Source of the DNA: a virus
Length of the DNA stretch: 27,068 nucleotides
Direction: 5' to 3' (one strand)
IMG/VR virus record: IMGVR_UViG_3300006325_000101
Span: 1 to 27,068 of that record
Below, piece by piece: positions 6,973 to 14,131 of this stretch. The notes beneath the pieces were generated by a model. It was not told the DNA's origin, did not search any database, and was given only the letters and a program-made list of their open reading frames with translations. The translations under genes were made by a program, and so were the position numbers. The first letter of the stretch is position 1. Every line of letters starts with the position of its first letter.

Positions 6973-8916
6973 TTATCGACTTACAGTCGCTCCACCCATT
7001 AAGTTGTTACTCATATCTAAAGCATTAACGGCCGTTCCATCAGCTTTTTTCTTTTGTGGTGCCTTAGGTAATCCTTTTTTATCCTTTGGTCTGTGTCCGT
7101 ATGCTTGTTTAGGATTAACCACTGTAGCAATATTGCCGGCACTTGTTGCACCAGCTGTAGCTGTTTCTTTCATACCATTATATAATTCTGCTTCGTAATC
7201 TTCTTTCTTATCAGCATCATAATTAATTTTCCATGCCGCTAATTCTCTATAGCGTCTCTTTACTTCACTAGCAAGTTCAGGGTCGTCATGCATATAACGT
7301 TCTAACCCATAAAGAGCTTTAATTTTAGCTTGGTAATCTTCTAAATCTTTAACTTTAAAATCAGCTTCTAATATTTTAGCAATCTCTTCGTTAGTTAAAG
7401 ACTCTTTCTCGTCTGGTTGTTTAGCAGTACCGAATTCTTTTTCATCTTCATCAGACCAATCATCGTCTTCTTCATCAGGATCGACTTCATTTGGCCAATT
7501 CATTGGATCTTGTAATGGTTCAATTCGTCCCCAGTATTGATGATCACCTGCATAGTCTTTAGTTGAATCATAAAACTCATGATCAGCAGGTCTATCACTA
7601 TTTTTACCGTCTAACCATATGTCAAATGCTTTGTCATAATTTTCTGCAGGTACTTTATAAAAATGTAATTCTGTTGGTTGGTCCATAATAATATGTGTGC
7701 CACGAGCGCCACTATCATAGTCAGTTGGATTCATATAATTACGGCCTATTGGATTTGCTTTATGCCAAATTTGCGATTGTACTCTATCATCGCTTTCATC
7801 TTCTTTAATTCCTTCGTTAGCGTCCCACGGATGTTTCCAGTCACGTGGTTTAGTAGTTTTACCTAATGCATCTGTAGGAACTTCAAGATCAAGTTCATCA
7901 CGACTCATGTATACTTCAACACCGCTTTGAAATTCTACTTTGTATAGTCCTTGTTTAGGATCAGCGTGTATTATTTTTACTCTTTTACCTTGAGATGTTT
8001 TTACAACAGTTCCAACACGATCGTCAATAAATTCTTTAATGCTTTCAGATCCGTTTCCTGTTCTTTTATATACGTTTTGTATTTTGTTAATTGCGTCTGG
8101 CCAACCATCTACAATAACTCTTGCCATGCTTTCAGCTTTGTATTCATCTTTATTTAATACGTGTTGAGCCATTTCTAACCCATAGCCTAAATGAGCTTGA
8201 GCGACTCCTAAAAGTCTTGCTGGATGGTATTCATCACTTTCATCTTGTATATCTTCTTGTGGTTGTGCTTCTGGCTCGTCGTCTGATACATAGTCATAAA
8301 GTTTTTTACCACCATATAAAATTGCAATAATTGCCGTTGCCGGTAATGCCCATTTTATTGCCACTTGTGCAAGTGCTTTGATAGTTTCACTATCAAGCAT
8401 ATCACCTACAAGTTCTGTGATGTCGTCAATTAACTCATCAACTTCCATGTAAATTTTTGCGCCTACACCTAATATTGTAGCCTTAATAGGATGTTTAAGA
8501 ACTTGTTTTCCTACTCCTTTTACTACGCTTCCTGCGCCTTTGCCACCTTGTTTAATAAGAGGTTTGGCACCTTGAGCCACTTTTTTAGCCACACTAGCTC
8601 CAGCACCAGCTCCTTTTTTAAGTATGTCTTTTGCACCTTTTCTTCCAAGGAATCTAAGTACATGAGGAGCACCTAGTCTAACAGCCGCACCTAATGCCGG
8701 TATTAGTAATGGTAAAAAAGCAAGTTCAGTTAAGTACTTGACATCTGCTTCAGTTAAATCGTCTTGGTGTTTTGCTTTTCGTGGAATTATCTTAGTTTTA
8801 TCACCATGAGATCCAGCGGCACCGCTCTTTTTAATGTCTTGCATTTGTTTCCAATTAGGATCGCGGGGTTTTACTACCTTGCCACCTTTATATTTTTTAA
8901 GCTCTTCAAATCTCAT
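6973..8916 (-). CDS. Large modular late protein with hydrophobic segments, unknown function
   Basis: A 647-residue modular protein. Residues 15-50 form a basic module (DPNWKQMQDIKKSGAAGSHG, then IPRKAKH). Hydrophobic stretches at about 67-90 and 188-206 could cross or enter a membrane, with a Gly/Lys-rich linker (93-145) between them. Residues 295-345 look like an SH3-type barrel (DRVGTVVK, KVKIIHAD, YKVEFQSGVEVYM). The region 380-500 contains HEFYDSTKDYAGDHQYWG and a very acidic stretch, 540-590 is helical, and the C-terminus has a basic tail beginning at ETATAGATSAGNIATV. A late promoter lies 20 bases upstream. An injected or internal virion protein able to touch the host membrane would fit, but this is inference; I recognise no enzyme. 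Confidence 0.75.
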   Translation of the reverse strand: MRFEELKKYKGGKVVKPRDPNWKQMQDIKKSGAAGSHGDKTKIIPRKAKHQDDLTEADVKYLTELAFLPLLIPALGAAVRLGAPHVLRFLGRKGAKDILKKGAGAGASVAKKVAQGAKPLIKQGGKGAGSVVKGVGKQVLKHPIKATILGVGAKIYMEVDELIDDITELVGDMLDSETIKALAQVAIKWALPATAIIAILYGGKKLYDYVSDDEPEAQPQEDIQDESDEYHPARLLGVAQAHLGYGLEMAQHVLNKDEYKAESMARVIVDGWPDAINKIQNVYKRTGNGSESIKEFIDDRVGTVVKTSQGKRVKIIHADPKQGLYKVEFQSGVEVYMSRDELDLEVPTDALGKTTKPRDWKHPWDANEGIKEDESDDRVQSQIWHKANPIGRNYMNPTDYDSGARGTHIIMDQPTELHFYKVPAENYDKAFDIWLDGKNSDRPADHEFYDSTKDYAGDHQYWGRIEPLQDPMNWPNEVDPDEEDDDWSDEDEKEFGTAKQPDEKESLTNEEIAKILEADFKVKDLEDYQAKIKALYGLERYMHDDPELASEVKRRYRELAAWKINYDADKKEDYEAELYNGMKETATAGATSAGNIATVVNPKQAYGHRPKDKKGLPKAPQKKKADGTAVNALDMSNNLMGGATVSR

Positions 8917-8935
8917 AATATTTCCTTGCTTTAAG

Positions 8936-8943
8936 TATTTATG
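8936..8943 (-). promoter_or_regulatory. Late promoter, NATAAATA type
   Basis: The minus strand reads CATAAATA, 20 bases before ATG 8916 and followed by a GCAAGGA ribosome binding site. It overlaps the stop codon of the upstream gene (8939), so the match could partly be chance, but position and spacing are as expected for a T4-like late promoter. Confidence 0.6.
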
Positions 8944-10387
8944 CTTTAGCTAGTTTAGTGGCTGTAGCATACATAACTGCTTTAGCGTCATCACCATAGC
9001 GTTTTGAGAAGCCTTTTTTGTCTTTTTTCATGCCCTTAACAATACGTTCTTTGCTTTTTTCTTCACCCTTAGATAGTGAGCGTTCTGTAGCTGGATTTCT
9101 ACCTTTTCTAGCGTGTGCTCTTGGAGAATGTTCAATATCATGAATAGTATAGTTTTTGCCATCATATGAAACATCTTTTCCGGATAAAAGTTCGTAAATT
9201 TTAGCTAATAATCTTGGATCGTATTCTTTTCTTCCAAATCCCTTTTGTGGTTCTTTAATTTTATCAGCAACAAAGTCTTTAAAATCAGAATAATGCATCT
9301 TTAACTGACCTTCAGTCATGTTTTCTGAAAAATATTGTTTTAATTGTTTTGCAGTTCTTTCGAATTTATGATCTTTATGTTTAAATCCGACACCGCCAGC
9401 CGCTTCCCATTTTGCAATATTTTGTCCAAAGTCATCTATTAAGATATTTGGTGTTCCATTTGGTTGTATAGCGTATTGTTTTTTGTTAGTTGTAATAATA
9501 ACTTTATCAGGTGGGAAATCTTTTAAATGTTTCTTAGCCCATTCTTTTTTACTAGGCTCAACTCTATGATCGTCTGCCATAGGTGCAGAAAGAATATTAT
9601 AATTGCCTTTAATTTCTTTAATAATGCCTAATAAGTTAAAAGCATTAGGGGCTGGGTCTAAATTAACCCAAAAATCTGGAGTACTTCTAATTTTATCTAA
9701 TCCTAAATTTACATTTTTAATCTCTCTCCAGTCTTTAACTCCCATTAATTTAGTCCAGGCACTAAAGAAGTCAACAAGTACTCCATCCATGTCAACATAA
9801 ATTTCAGATTGTTTGCTTACATCACTTATCTCTGCTTCTTGTAGGTTATCTGGAACATCAAATTGCCATACTTTACCCTGACCAGTTGTTCTTATTGCCG
9901 CAGTAAGTCTTGTATTACCGCCTACAAGCTCTAACCATCCATCACTATAACTTGCAACAATAGGTAATTCAATTGTGCCTGTTTTTAATTGTTTTTCAAC
10001 TCTTTTTTTCCTTACAGGATCTATTTTATCCCAGTCTTTTACATCACCAGCTTCAGTATTTTTAATTTTTTTAACTGTTTCAGTATCATAGTCTACTACG
10101 CTACCTTGTTTAGCAAGAGCAATCCATTTCTCTTTACCTATATTTTTAAATTCCTTGTAACGTTTTGCTTCTTTCCATTCAATATCAAAGTTAGGGTTAG
10201 TATATGTAATAGAGTTTTCTGATTCTGTTAATTTGTCGCCCATGAAGTATGCAGGTCGACCATCTTTGTCAACTTTGTTTCCAAATTTAGCGGCTTGTAT
10301 TTTTGTTTCGTCAGGACCAACGTCAGCAGTTGTATTAACTCCTGGAACTATTCTACCAACACCTTCGTATATCTGACGTAATTTCAT
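8939..10387 (-). CDS. ParB-like / 5'(3')-deoxyribonucleotidase-like fusion
   Basis: A 482-residue protein with at least three parts. Residues 75-180 resemble a ParB/Srx-type domain, with DYDTETVKKIK, ELPIVASY and LVGGNTRLTAAI (the GGNxR signature near 156-160). Residues 195-345 are a HAD domain of the 5'(3')-deoxyribonucleotidase kind: IYVDMDGVLVDF (nucleophile about 199), ILSAP, a Lys-rich KKEWAKKHL and ILIDDFGQN. Residues 365-482 are a basic tail ending in KRYGDDAKAVMYATATKLA, which I recall from other large marine phage proteins. ATG 10387 is chosen over an upstream ATG at 10399 because it overlaps the previous stop as TAATG and gives the leader MKLRQIYE|GVG, a possible prohead-protease site. 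Both active-site Asp residues are present. A nucleotidase inside a virion protein is unusual. Confidence 0.8.
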   Translation of the reverse strand: MKLRQIYEGVGRIVPGVNTTADVGPDETKIQAAKFGNKVDKDGRPAYFMGDKLTESENSITYTNPNFDIEWKEAKRYKEFKNIGKEKWIALAKQGSVVDYDTETVKKIKNTEAGDVKDWDKIDPVRKKRVEKQLKTGTIELPIVASYSDGWLELVGGNTRLTAAIRTTGQGKVWQFDVPDNLQEAEISDVSKQSEIYVDMDGVLVDFFSAWTKLMGVKDWREIKNVNLGLDKIRSTPDFWVNLDPAPNAFNLLGIIKEIKGNYNILSAPMADDHRVEPSKKEWAKKHLKDFPPDKVIITTNKKQYAIQPNGTPNILIDDFGQNIAKWEAAGGVGFKHKDHKFERTAKQLKQYFSENMTEGQLKMHYSDFKDFVADKIKEPQKGFGRKEYDPRLLAKIYELLSGKDVSYDGKNYTIHDIEHSPRAHARKGRNPATERSLSKGEEKSKERIVKGMKKDKKGFSKRYGDDAKAVMYATATKLAKA

Positions 10388-10872
10388 TATACCGCCCATA
10401 CATGAGTTGCACCACGTTCTTTACCAGTACGTGCAATACTATTCATTCGCATTATTACTCTATTAAAGTAACCTTCAGGTAATCCACCACTTATCATTGT
10501 AGCACCGCCACCACTTTTATCTACTGTAGTAGGTTCTTCCTTCGATCGTTTACCAATATGCTGTTTTAACCATTGGGTAGTCTTACCTATAAATTCATCA
10601 ATAGAAATACTGTCGTCTGGATTACCATACCCAAGCTCATCGAACACTTGGCGCATATTATGATTGGAAAGGTTTAAATCTAAGTCTTCATCGTAGTCAG
10701 GATTTGCAGGAGGCTCTTCATCACTATGCATATACTTGTCTGAATTTTTGTAAAACTCGTCACCGTATATATTTCCTGGATCAGTATCACTAGTCCAGTA
10801 ACCTTTTTCTTTATCTTTATGCCCTGCGGCAAAACTCATGCTTTCAGCAAGACCTAGTTCTTTTATTTTCAT
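10387..10872 (-). CDS. Acidic late protein with possible capsid-targeting leader
   Basis: A 161-residue protein of unknown function. The N-terminus MKIKELGLAE|SMSF resembles T4 internal-protein leaders cut after hydrophobic-x-Glu. The middle is acidic and disordered (HSDEEPPANPDYDEDLDLN). Residues 72-110 form a helical module (MRQVFDELGYG, ISIDEFIGKTTQWLKQH), and the end contains GGGATMISGGLPEGYFNRVIMRMN. It begins at ATG 10872, overlapping the previous stop by one base (TAATG), and overlaps the next gene in the same way. I recognise no catalytic residues. The shared leader and shared transcript suggest co-packaging with its neighbours. Confidence 0.75.
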   Translation of the reverse strand: MKIKELGLAESMSFAAGHKDKEKGYWTSDTDPGNIYGDEFYKNSDKYMHSDEEPPANPDYDEDLDLNLSNHNMRQVFDELGYGNPDDSISIDEFIGKTTQWLKQHIGKRSKEEPTTVDKSGGGATMISGGLPEGYFNRVIMRMNSIARTGKERGATHVWAV

Positions 10873-11078
10873 TATTTGCGTCCCCTAAAGCCATTACTGC
10901 CCATAAATGGTCTACTAAACCAAAGTTTGAACCAATCAGGGTCTCCAGGCTTAAGATCTAAATCTTTTTCTTTCTTTTTAAGAAGATCAGCAGTGAAACT
11001 AGGGTTTTCTGGAATATATTCGTAAGGTCCTTTATATTCGTTTACACCTGCTAACTGTTTTAATCTATTTAAATCCAT
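10872..11078 (-). CDS. Small protein with MDLNRLKQLAG leader, unknown function
   Basis: A 68-residue protein. The leader MDLNRLKQLAGVNEYKGPYE is of a kind I recall at the start of other marine T4-like phage proteins and contains VNE|Y, a possible cut site. The rest is charged and ends in a basic RPFMGSNGFRGRK tail. It begins at ATG 11078, overlapping the end of the small cysteine-containing gene (11065-11232) by 14 bases, and its stop overlaps the next start (TAATG). No domain is recognised. Confidence 0.65.
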   Translation of the reverse strand: MDLNRLKQLAGVNEYKGPYEYIPENPSFTADLLKKKEKDLDLKPGDPDWFKLWFSRPFMGSNGFRGRK

Positions 11079-11232
11079 CTTTTTCTATACCAACCTGTTC
11101 TACCGCTTTATCAACTGCTACCATACTTACTTTACGAAAATCACGCATAACGTTTTTATGTCTTACGTTATTTGGACAAGAACATTGCCATGAATATAAT
11201 GCTTGACATCTTACACAATATCGTGACTTCAT
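11065..11232 (-). CDS. 55-residue zinc-ribbon-like protein
   Basis: A short gene of 55 residues reading MKSRYCVRCQALYSWQCSC and on to EKDGFK. Cys6, Cys9, Cys17 and Cys19 form a CxxC plus CxC cluster that could hold one zinc ion. It fills the space between the nucleotidyltransferase fusion (stop 11256) and the gene at 11078, which it overlaps by 14 bases. No good ribosome binding site precedes ATG 11232; an AAGGAGA lies in the end of the upstream gene, about 30 bases before, so translation may depend on coupling. Coding is supported by gap-free packing and the Cys pattern, not by a known family. Confidence 0.6.
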   Translation of the reverse strand: MKSRYCVRCQALYSWQCSCPNNVRHKNVMRDFRKVSMVAVDKAVEQVGIEKDGFK

Positions 11233-11255
11233 TCTGTTTGGATTATCTGAAGTAT

Positions 11256-12272
11256 CTACGATTGGTTATCTCCTTCTACCCTGCTTACGTTTTGAGCGTC
11301 AAAGATTACAAGACCTTCAACTGCTTTATCACTAATTACTCCATCATAATCTTCTTTTTTTAAGTCCATTGTTAGTATTGCTGAGTACAATTGATCTCCA
11401 GTATACTCCCAGGGTTTAAGTCCCATCTTTGCTTTGATTTTTGCTACTTCTTCGCTTTGATAATCAGCTATTTTTAGCCCTGGCTTCACTTTATACTTAA
11501 CAATTTCGCCGTCAGCACCATGATGTACTGAAAATGCATTTGCGGCAGACTCTGTCCATGTAAGATAAATTCCTCTACCCAATGCACCAAGTCCTAACCC
11601 TTTGCCACCTTTGCCTTCTCCACGAAAAAATTCGCCCTTGCCTTCGTCATATAAATGTTGATAAAAATCTGCTTCTGATTCTATTATTTGTATGTCTTCT
11701 TCTTGGATACCCATACCATCACGAACTTTATTGAATAACATTTTTGCTACTTTAGGATCTGGACTACAAACTCCACTTTTAAATGTTTGAAGATCATTGT
11801 CAACCGCGGCCGCTTTCATTTTACTTGCACTCATACCTTCAGCACCTGCGGCATCTGGGTCACGTTGTCCTGCACTTATAACATTTATAGAATTAAATTG
11901 GTAATCATCACCACCGTTGTATTTGTTTAGTAATGTATCAAAATCTTTTACACGATCTTCACCAGCAACATAGATGAGATCAGTATATTTTCTGTTGTAA
12001 AGAAATTTACAACAATCAATAATAGTCCTAACACTATCGCTACCGATAGTGATACCATCACCAAAGCATTTACGAGCGAAAAAAACTTTTTCTGCAAATG
12101 ATAAAGGATCTGTTTTAGGTTTTTGTGTGTGGCTTAAGAATAAAAAAGGATCACCGGGCTGGTTTTTTACTACGTCAACTAATTTAGAATGACCGATAGT
12201 GGGCGGGTTCATTCGCCCAAAGGCAAATGTCGCAGTTTTTCCATCTTGTTCAATTAGTTGACGAATCAGCAT
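11256..12272 (-). CDS. Nucleotidyltransferase (NMNAT-like) fused to ADP-ribosyltransferase-like domain
   Basis: A 338-residue two-domain protein. Residues 12-190 are a cytidylyltransferase/NMN-adenylyltransferase-like fold: FAFGRMNPPTIGH (18-28, with the T/HxGH nucleotide-binding motif), YVAGEDR (101-107) and GMSASKMK (146-153) in the place of the ISSTxxR motif. Residues 205-332 look like an ADP-ribosyltransferase: FFRGEG (Arg217), GRGIYLTWTESAANAFS (232-248) and YDGVISDKAVEGLVIFDAQNV (split at 309-319 and 320-329), with Glu319 as candidate catalytic Glu. The leader MLIRQLIE|QDGK could be a prohead-protease site. T4 packages the ADP-ribosyltransferase Alt in its head, so an injected effector that also makes or uses NAD is conceivable. 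It starts at ATG 12272 (TAATG overlap). The first domain is firm; the second is a motif-level call. Confidence 0.8.
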   Translation of the reverse strand: MLIRQLIEQDGKTATFAFGRMNPPTIGHSKLVDVVKNQPGDPFLFLSHTQKPKTDPLSFAEKVFFARKCFGDGITIGSDSVRTIIDCCKFLYNRKYTDLIYVAGEDRVKDFDTLLNKYNGGDDYQFNSINVISAGQRDPDAAGAEGMSASKMKAAAVDNDLQTFKSGVCSPDPKVAKMLFNKVRDGMGIQEEDIQIIESEADFYQHLYDEGKGEFFRGEGKGGKGLGLGALGRGIYLTWTESAANAFSVHHGADGEIVKYKVKPGLKIADYQSEEVAKIKAKMGLKPWEYTGDQLYSAILTMDLKKEDYDGVISDKAVEGLVIFDAQNVSRVEGDNQS

Positions 12273-12667
12273 TAATAGTCACCTTCACGAAAGAGCTCCA
12301 TTTCTTCCCCGTAGATTTTTTCTACTAATGCGTCAACTTCTTCATCTTGAAGTAAGTCCTCGGGTCGTTTTGAAAGATTATATTTGGCACAATAGTGATC
12401 TCTTGCTTTATTCACCATTGGTAACATTTCGTTCTTAACGTCAATAGGATTACCTTGTTTAAGTTGGTCTTGAAGTTTAGCCATACAGGGATAATATTGC
12501 TTACGATAAAACATAGGGTCATTCTTCATATGAATATGAAGATCTTCTATAATATTCCATCCTAGATCGCTCTTGGCTTCATGCTCTCCAACATTTATAT
12601 CTTTAGTCTTGGCGCAATTTGCTTGAGTCCAACAGGGTGCATTTTCATCTAATTCTTTTATTTTCAT
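12272..12667 (-). CDS. Late protein with MKIKELDE leader, unknown function
   Basis: A 131-residue helical protein of unknown role. The leader MKIKELDE|NAP nearly repeats that of the gene at 10387-10872 (MKIKELGLAE). Cysteines at about 12, 18, 81 and 113 and a His-rich stretch (EDLHIHMKNDPMFYRKQY) stand out. The C-terminal half is helical and acidic (RPEDLLQDEEVDALVEKIYG). It starts at ATG 12667, six bases after the stop of the cysteine-rich microprotein gene, and its stop overlaps the start of the nucleotidyltransferase fusion. I recognise no fold; co-packaging is inferred from the leader. Confidence 0.72.
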   Translation of the reverse strand: MKIKELDENAPCWTQANCAKTKDINVGEHEAKSDLGWNIIEDLHIHMKNDPMFYRKQYYPCMAKLQDQLKQGNPIDVKNEMLPMVNKARDHYCAKYNLSKRPEDLLQDEEVDALVEKIYGEEMELFREGDY

Positions 12668-12673
12668 AATTCT

Positions 12674-12772
12674 CTACTCTGTTCTGGTACAGCATTCACA
12701 ACGCATTTCTGGTGTGCATTCACATGGATCACACATACAGTTAGCATTGTCGCATTGGTCGTTAGTACACAT
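12674..12772 (-). CDS. 32-residue cysteine-rich, metallothionein-like microprotein
   Basis: A very short gene encoding MCTNDQCDNANCMCDPCECT and 12 more residues, with nine Cys in 32 residues (positions 2, 7, 12, 14, 17, 19, 25, 27, 28). The CxC, CxxCxC and CxCC spacing is like metallothioneins, so binding of Zn, Cu or Fe-S is possible. Coding is supported by an AGGAGG ribosome binding site seven bases before ATG 12772, a NATAAATA late promoter 30 bases upstream, and the next gene starting six bases after its stop. It is the first gene of a late transcript, so high expression is expected. No family assignment is made. Confidence 0.75.
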   Translation of the reverse strand: MCTNDQCDNANCMCDPCECTPEMRCECCTRTE

Positions 12773-12801
12773 GACAAATCCTCCTATATACCTATATAGA
12801 G

Positions 12802-12809
12802 TATTTATC
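12802..12809 (-). promoter_or_regulatory. Late promoter, NATAAATA type
   Basis: The minus strand reads GATAAATA in the 48-base gap between the genes at 12821 and 12772, followed by TATAGGAGG. It is the clearest late promoter in the window because it lies wholly outside coding sequence and heads the microprotein and effector cassette. Confidence 0.75.
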
Positions 12810-12820
12810 AGTCTTTAGTC

Positions 12821-13090
12821 TTATACGGAAATATTGACGTCGAAGGATTGGTAGCCCATGTCGAATAATTTGTTGGCAATTCGCTCAGCTACAATTGTGG
12901 ATTCTGAATCTTTAAGTGCTTTATGGGTCTCTACAGTAAGGATAAGTCCACCTTCTTCAGTTTCACCCATTTCATAGTTTGTTTCATCTTCAAGTAAGGC
13001 TTCGTCGGCACATTCAAGAACTGCATCAACAACTACATCGTCGACATCTTCGTCTTTCTTTTCCCAAACTATGCTTATAAAGTGTTTCAT
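12821..13090 (-). CDS. Small acidic protein, unknown function
   Basis: An 89-residue acidic protein with an apparent beta-alpha-beta layout: MKHFISIVW at the start, acidic helices (DVVVDAVLECADEALLED), a strand GGLILTVETH, a helix TIVAERIANKLFDMGY and a last strand SFDVNISV. It might be a ferredoxin-like or ACT-like fold, but no active residues are evident. It starts at ATG 13090 behind TAGGAT, eight bases after the stop of the structural gene, and its end is followed by a late promoter for the next unit. Function unknown. Confidence 0.7.
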   Translation of the reverse strand: MKHFISIVWEKKDEDVDDVVVDAVLECADEALLEDETNYEMGETEEGGLILTVETHKALKDSESTIVAERIANKLFDMGYQSFDVNISV

Positions 13091-13098
13091 GGTGTATC

Positions 13099-13440
13099 CT
13101 AATGATTTAATAGTATAGACTGTACTGTACCAGATGTATATGTAACTACAGCTCTAACCCATACAAAGTTACCAGTAAAATTGCTAAAAAAACTACCATC
13201 TGTACTACTTTCGTTAGTACCAGCAATATCAAAATAGTCAGCATCAACAGGGGCTACTGCTAATGTACCCTGCATTTTTAAAGTACCGTTAAATCCGGCA
13301 ACATTATATTGAACTGTATGAAAACCGTCAGCTCTTCCATAAAATCCATCGCCTTTATACTTCTCTCCTATGACTGTAACTGTAGTACTGTCACCAGGAT
13401 GTACTGAATTTGTTAAAATTGTTTCGCTTATACTGGACAT
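13099..13440 (-). CDS. Small beta-rich virion structural protein (putative)
   Basis: A 113-residue, Gly/Thr/Ser-rich protein that appears all-beta. The pattern GFYGRADGFHTVQYNVAGFNGTL, ADYFDIAG and FTGNFVWVRAVVTYTSGTVQS resembles small structural or decoration proteins I recall from marine T4-like phages. No cysteine and no signal peptide are present. It follows the gene at 13445 by four bases. No good ribosome binding site is seen before ATG 13440; the GATAAATA sequence that ends eight bases upstream overlaps the previous stop and is ambiguous. A virion role is family-type inference. Confidence 0.7.
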   Translation of the reverse strand: MSSISETILTNSVHPGDSTTVTVIGEKYKGDGFYGRADGFHTVQYNVAGFNGTLKMQGTLAVAPVDADYFDIAGTNESSTDGSFFSNFTGNFVWVRAVVTYTSGTVQSILLNH

Positions 13441-13444
13441 AATG

Positions 13445-14119
13445 TTATTTATCTACATCTTCCTTTAGAACTATTCGATCAATTCTGCCTATATTGCCAC
13501 TTAAAAAAAGCATGGCTAAAGTGAGGACTTTTTCATCACGAAAATATAGATATTTGCCCTTCACATAGCCGTTCTCTTGAATAGTTCGAAGAAGTCCAGG
13601 ACTTACTCGTACTTTATCAGGGTTATTTTTTGCCCAGTTGTAAAAGTTACGATCAATTGAGTTTTCTCCAAGGGTAACTTTATACTTGTGGTCAAATGGT
13701 GCGTTTTTAATTAGTACATTTTTGCTATTTAAAAGTAAGTCTATTGTTGAGTCTGCAGGTTCATAAAAATCGCAAACACAATCAAGTTTTTTACCTACAC
13801 GTTTTAACCAACTATCGTTGTTTGAAAAAATCCCCATCTTATTTTGTTCACAACGTACCATAAAATCTGTTTGGTCCTGGAATTGGGTGAGTAAGTATTT
13901 TAAATCGTGTAATTCGTCTACTGTAAGATCAATATGCCGTAAAGCATCTGAACAGGTTTTATATTGGATGGGTTCTTCTTGGTGTAATTGTAGGTCGTCA
14001 ATAATTGTTCTAGCGTGGCTTAGGTTTTTATTGCGAAAGATGAAGGCAACAGGATTATATATTCCAAGTTTAAATAAATATTTGTCATAAAACAGTTTTG
14101 TAGTTTCATATTTAATCAT
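13445..14119 (-). CDS. Conserved phage protein, unknown function
   Basis: A 224-residue soluble protein. Segments such as KLGIYNPVAFIFRNKNLSHAR, the Trp- and Cys-containing middle (DSWLKRVGKKLDCVCDFYEP), YKVTLGENSIDRNFYNWAKN and GYVKGKYLYFRDEKVLTLAML resemble a conserved hypothetical protein of T4-like phages as I remember it. No catalytic motif is identified. It starts at ATG 14119, 12 bases after clpA, behind GGGAG, and so appears to be the last or next-to-last gene of the dnaJ-def-clpA transcript. Confidence 0.72.
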   Translation of the reverse strand: MIKYETTKLFYDKYLFKLGIYNPVAFIFRNKNLSHARTIIDDLQLHQEEPIQYKTCSDALRHIDLTVDELHDLKYLLTQFQDQTDFMVRCEQNKMGIFSNNDSWLKRVGKKLDCVCDFYEPADSTIDLLLNSKNVLIKNAPFDHKYKVTLGENSIDRNFYNWAKNNPDKVRVSPGLLRTIQENGYVKGKYLYFRDEKVLTLAMLFLSGNIGRIDRIVLKEDVDK

Positions 14120-14131
14120 GCATACATCTCC

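Noticed and set aside
13446-13453. GATAAATA on the minus strand before the beta-rich structural gene
   Set aside because: It overlaps the Asp-Lys-stop codons of the upstream gene and ends only about five bases before the start codon, so it would give a leaderless message; chance is as likely as a promoter.
14070-14082. ATAAATA on the plus strand
   Set aside because: It lies inside a minus-strand gene with no plus-strand gene behind it.
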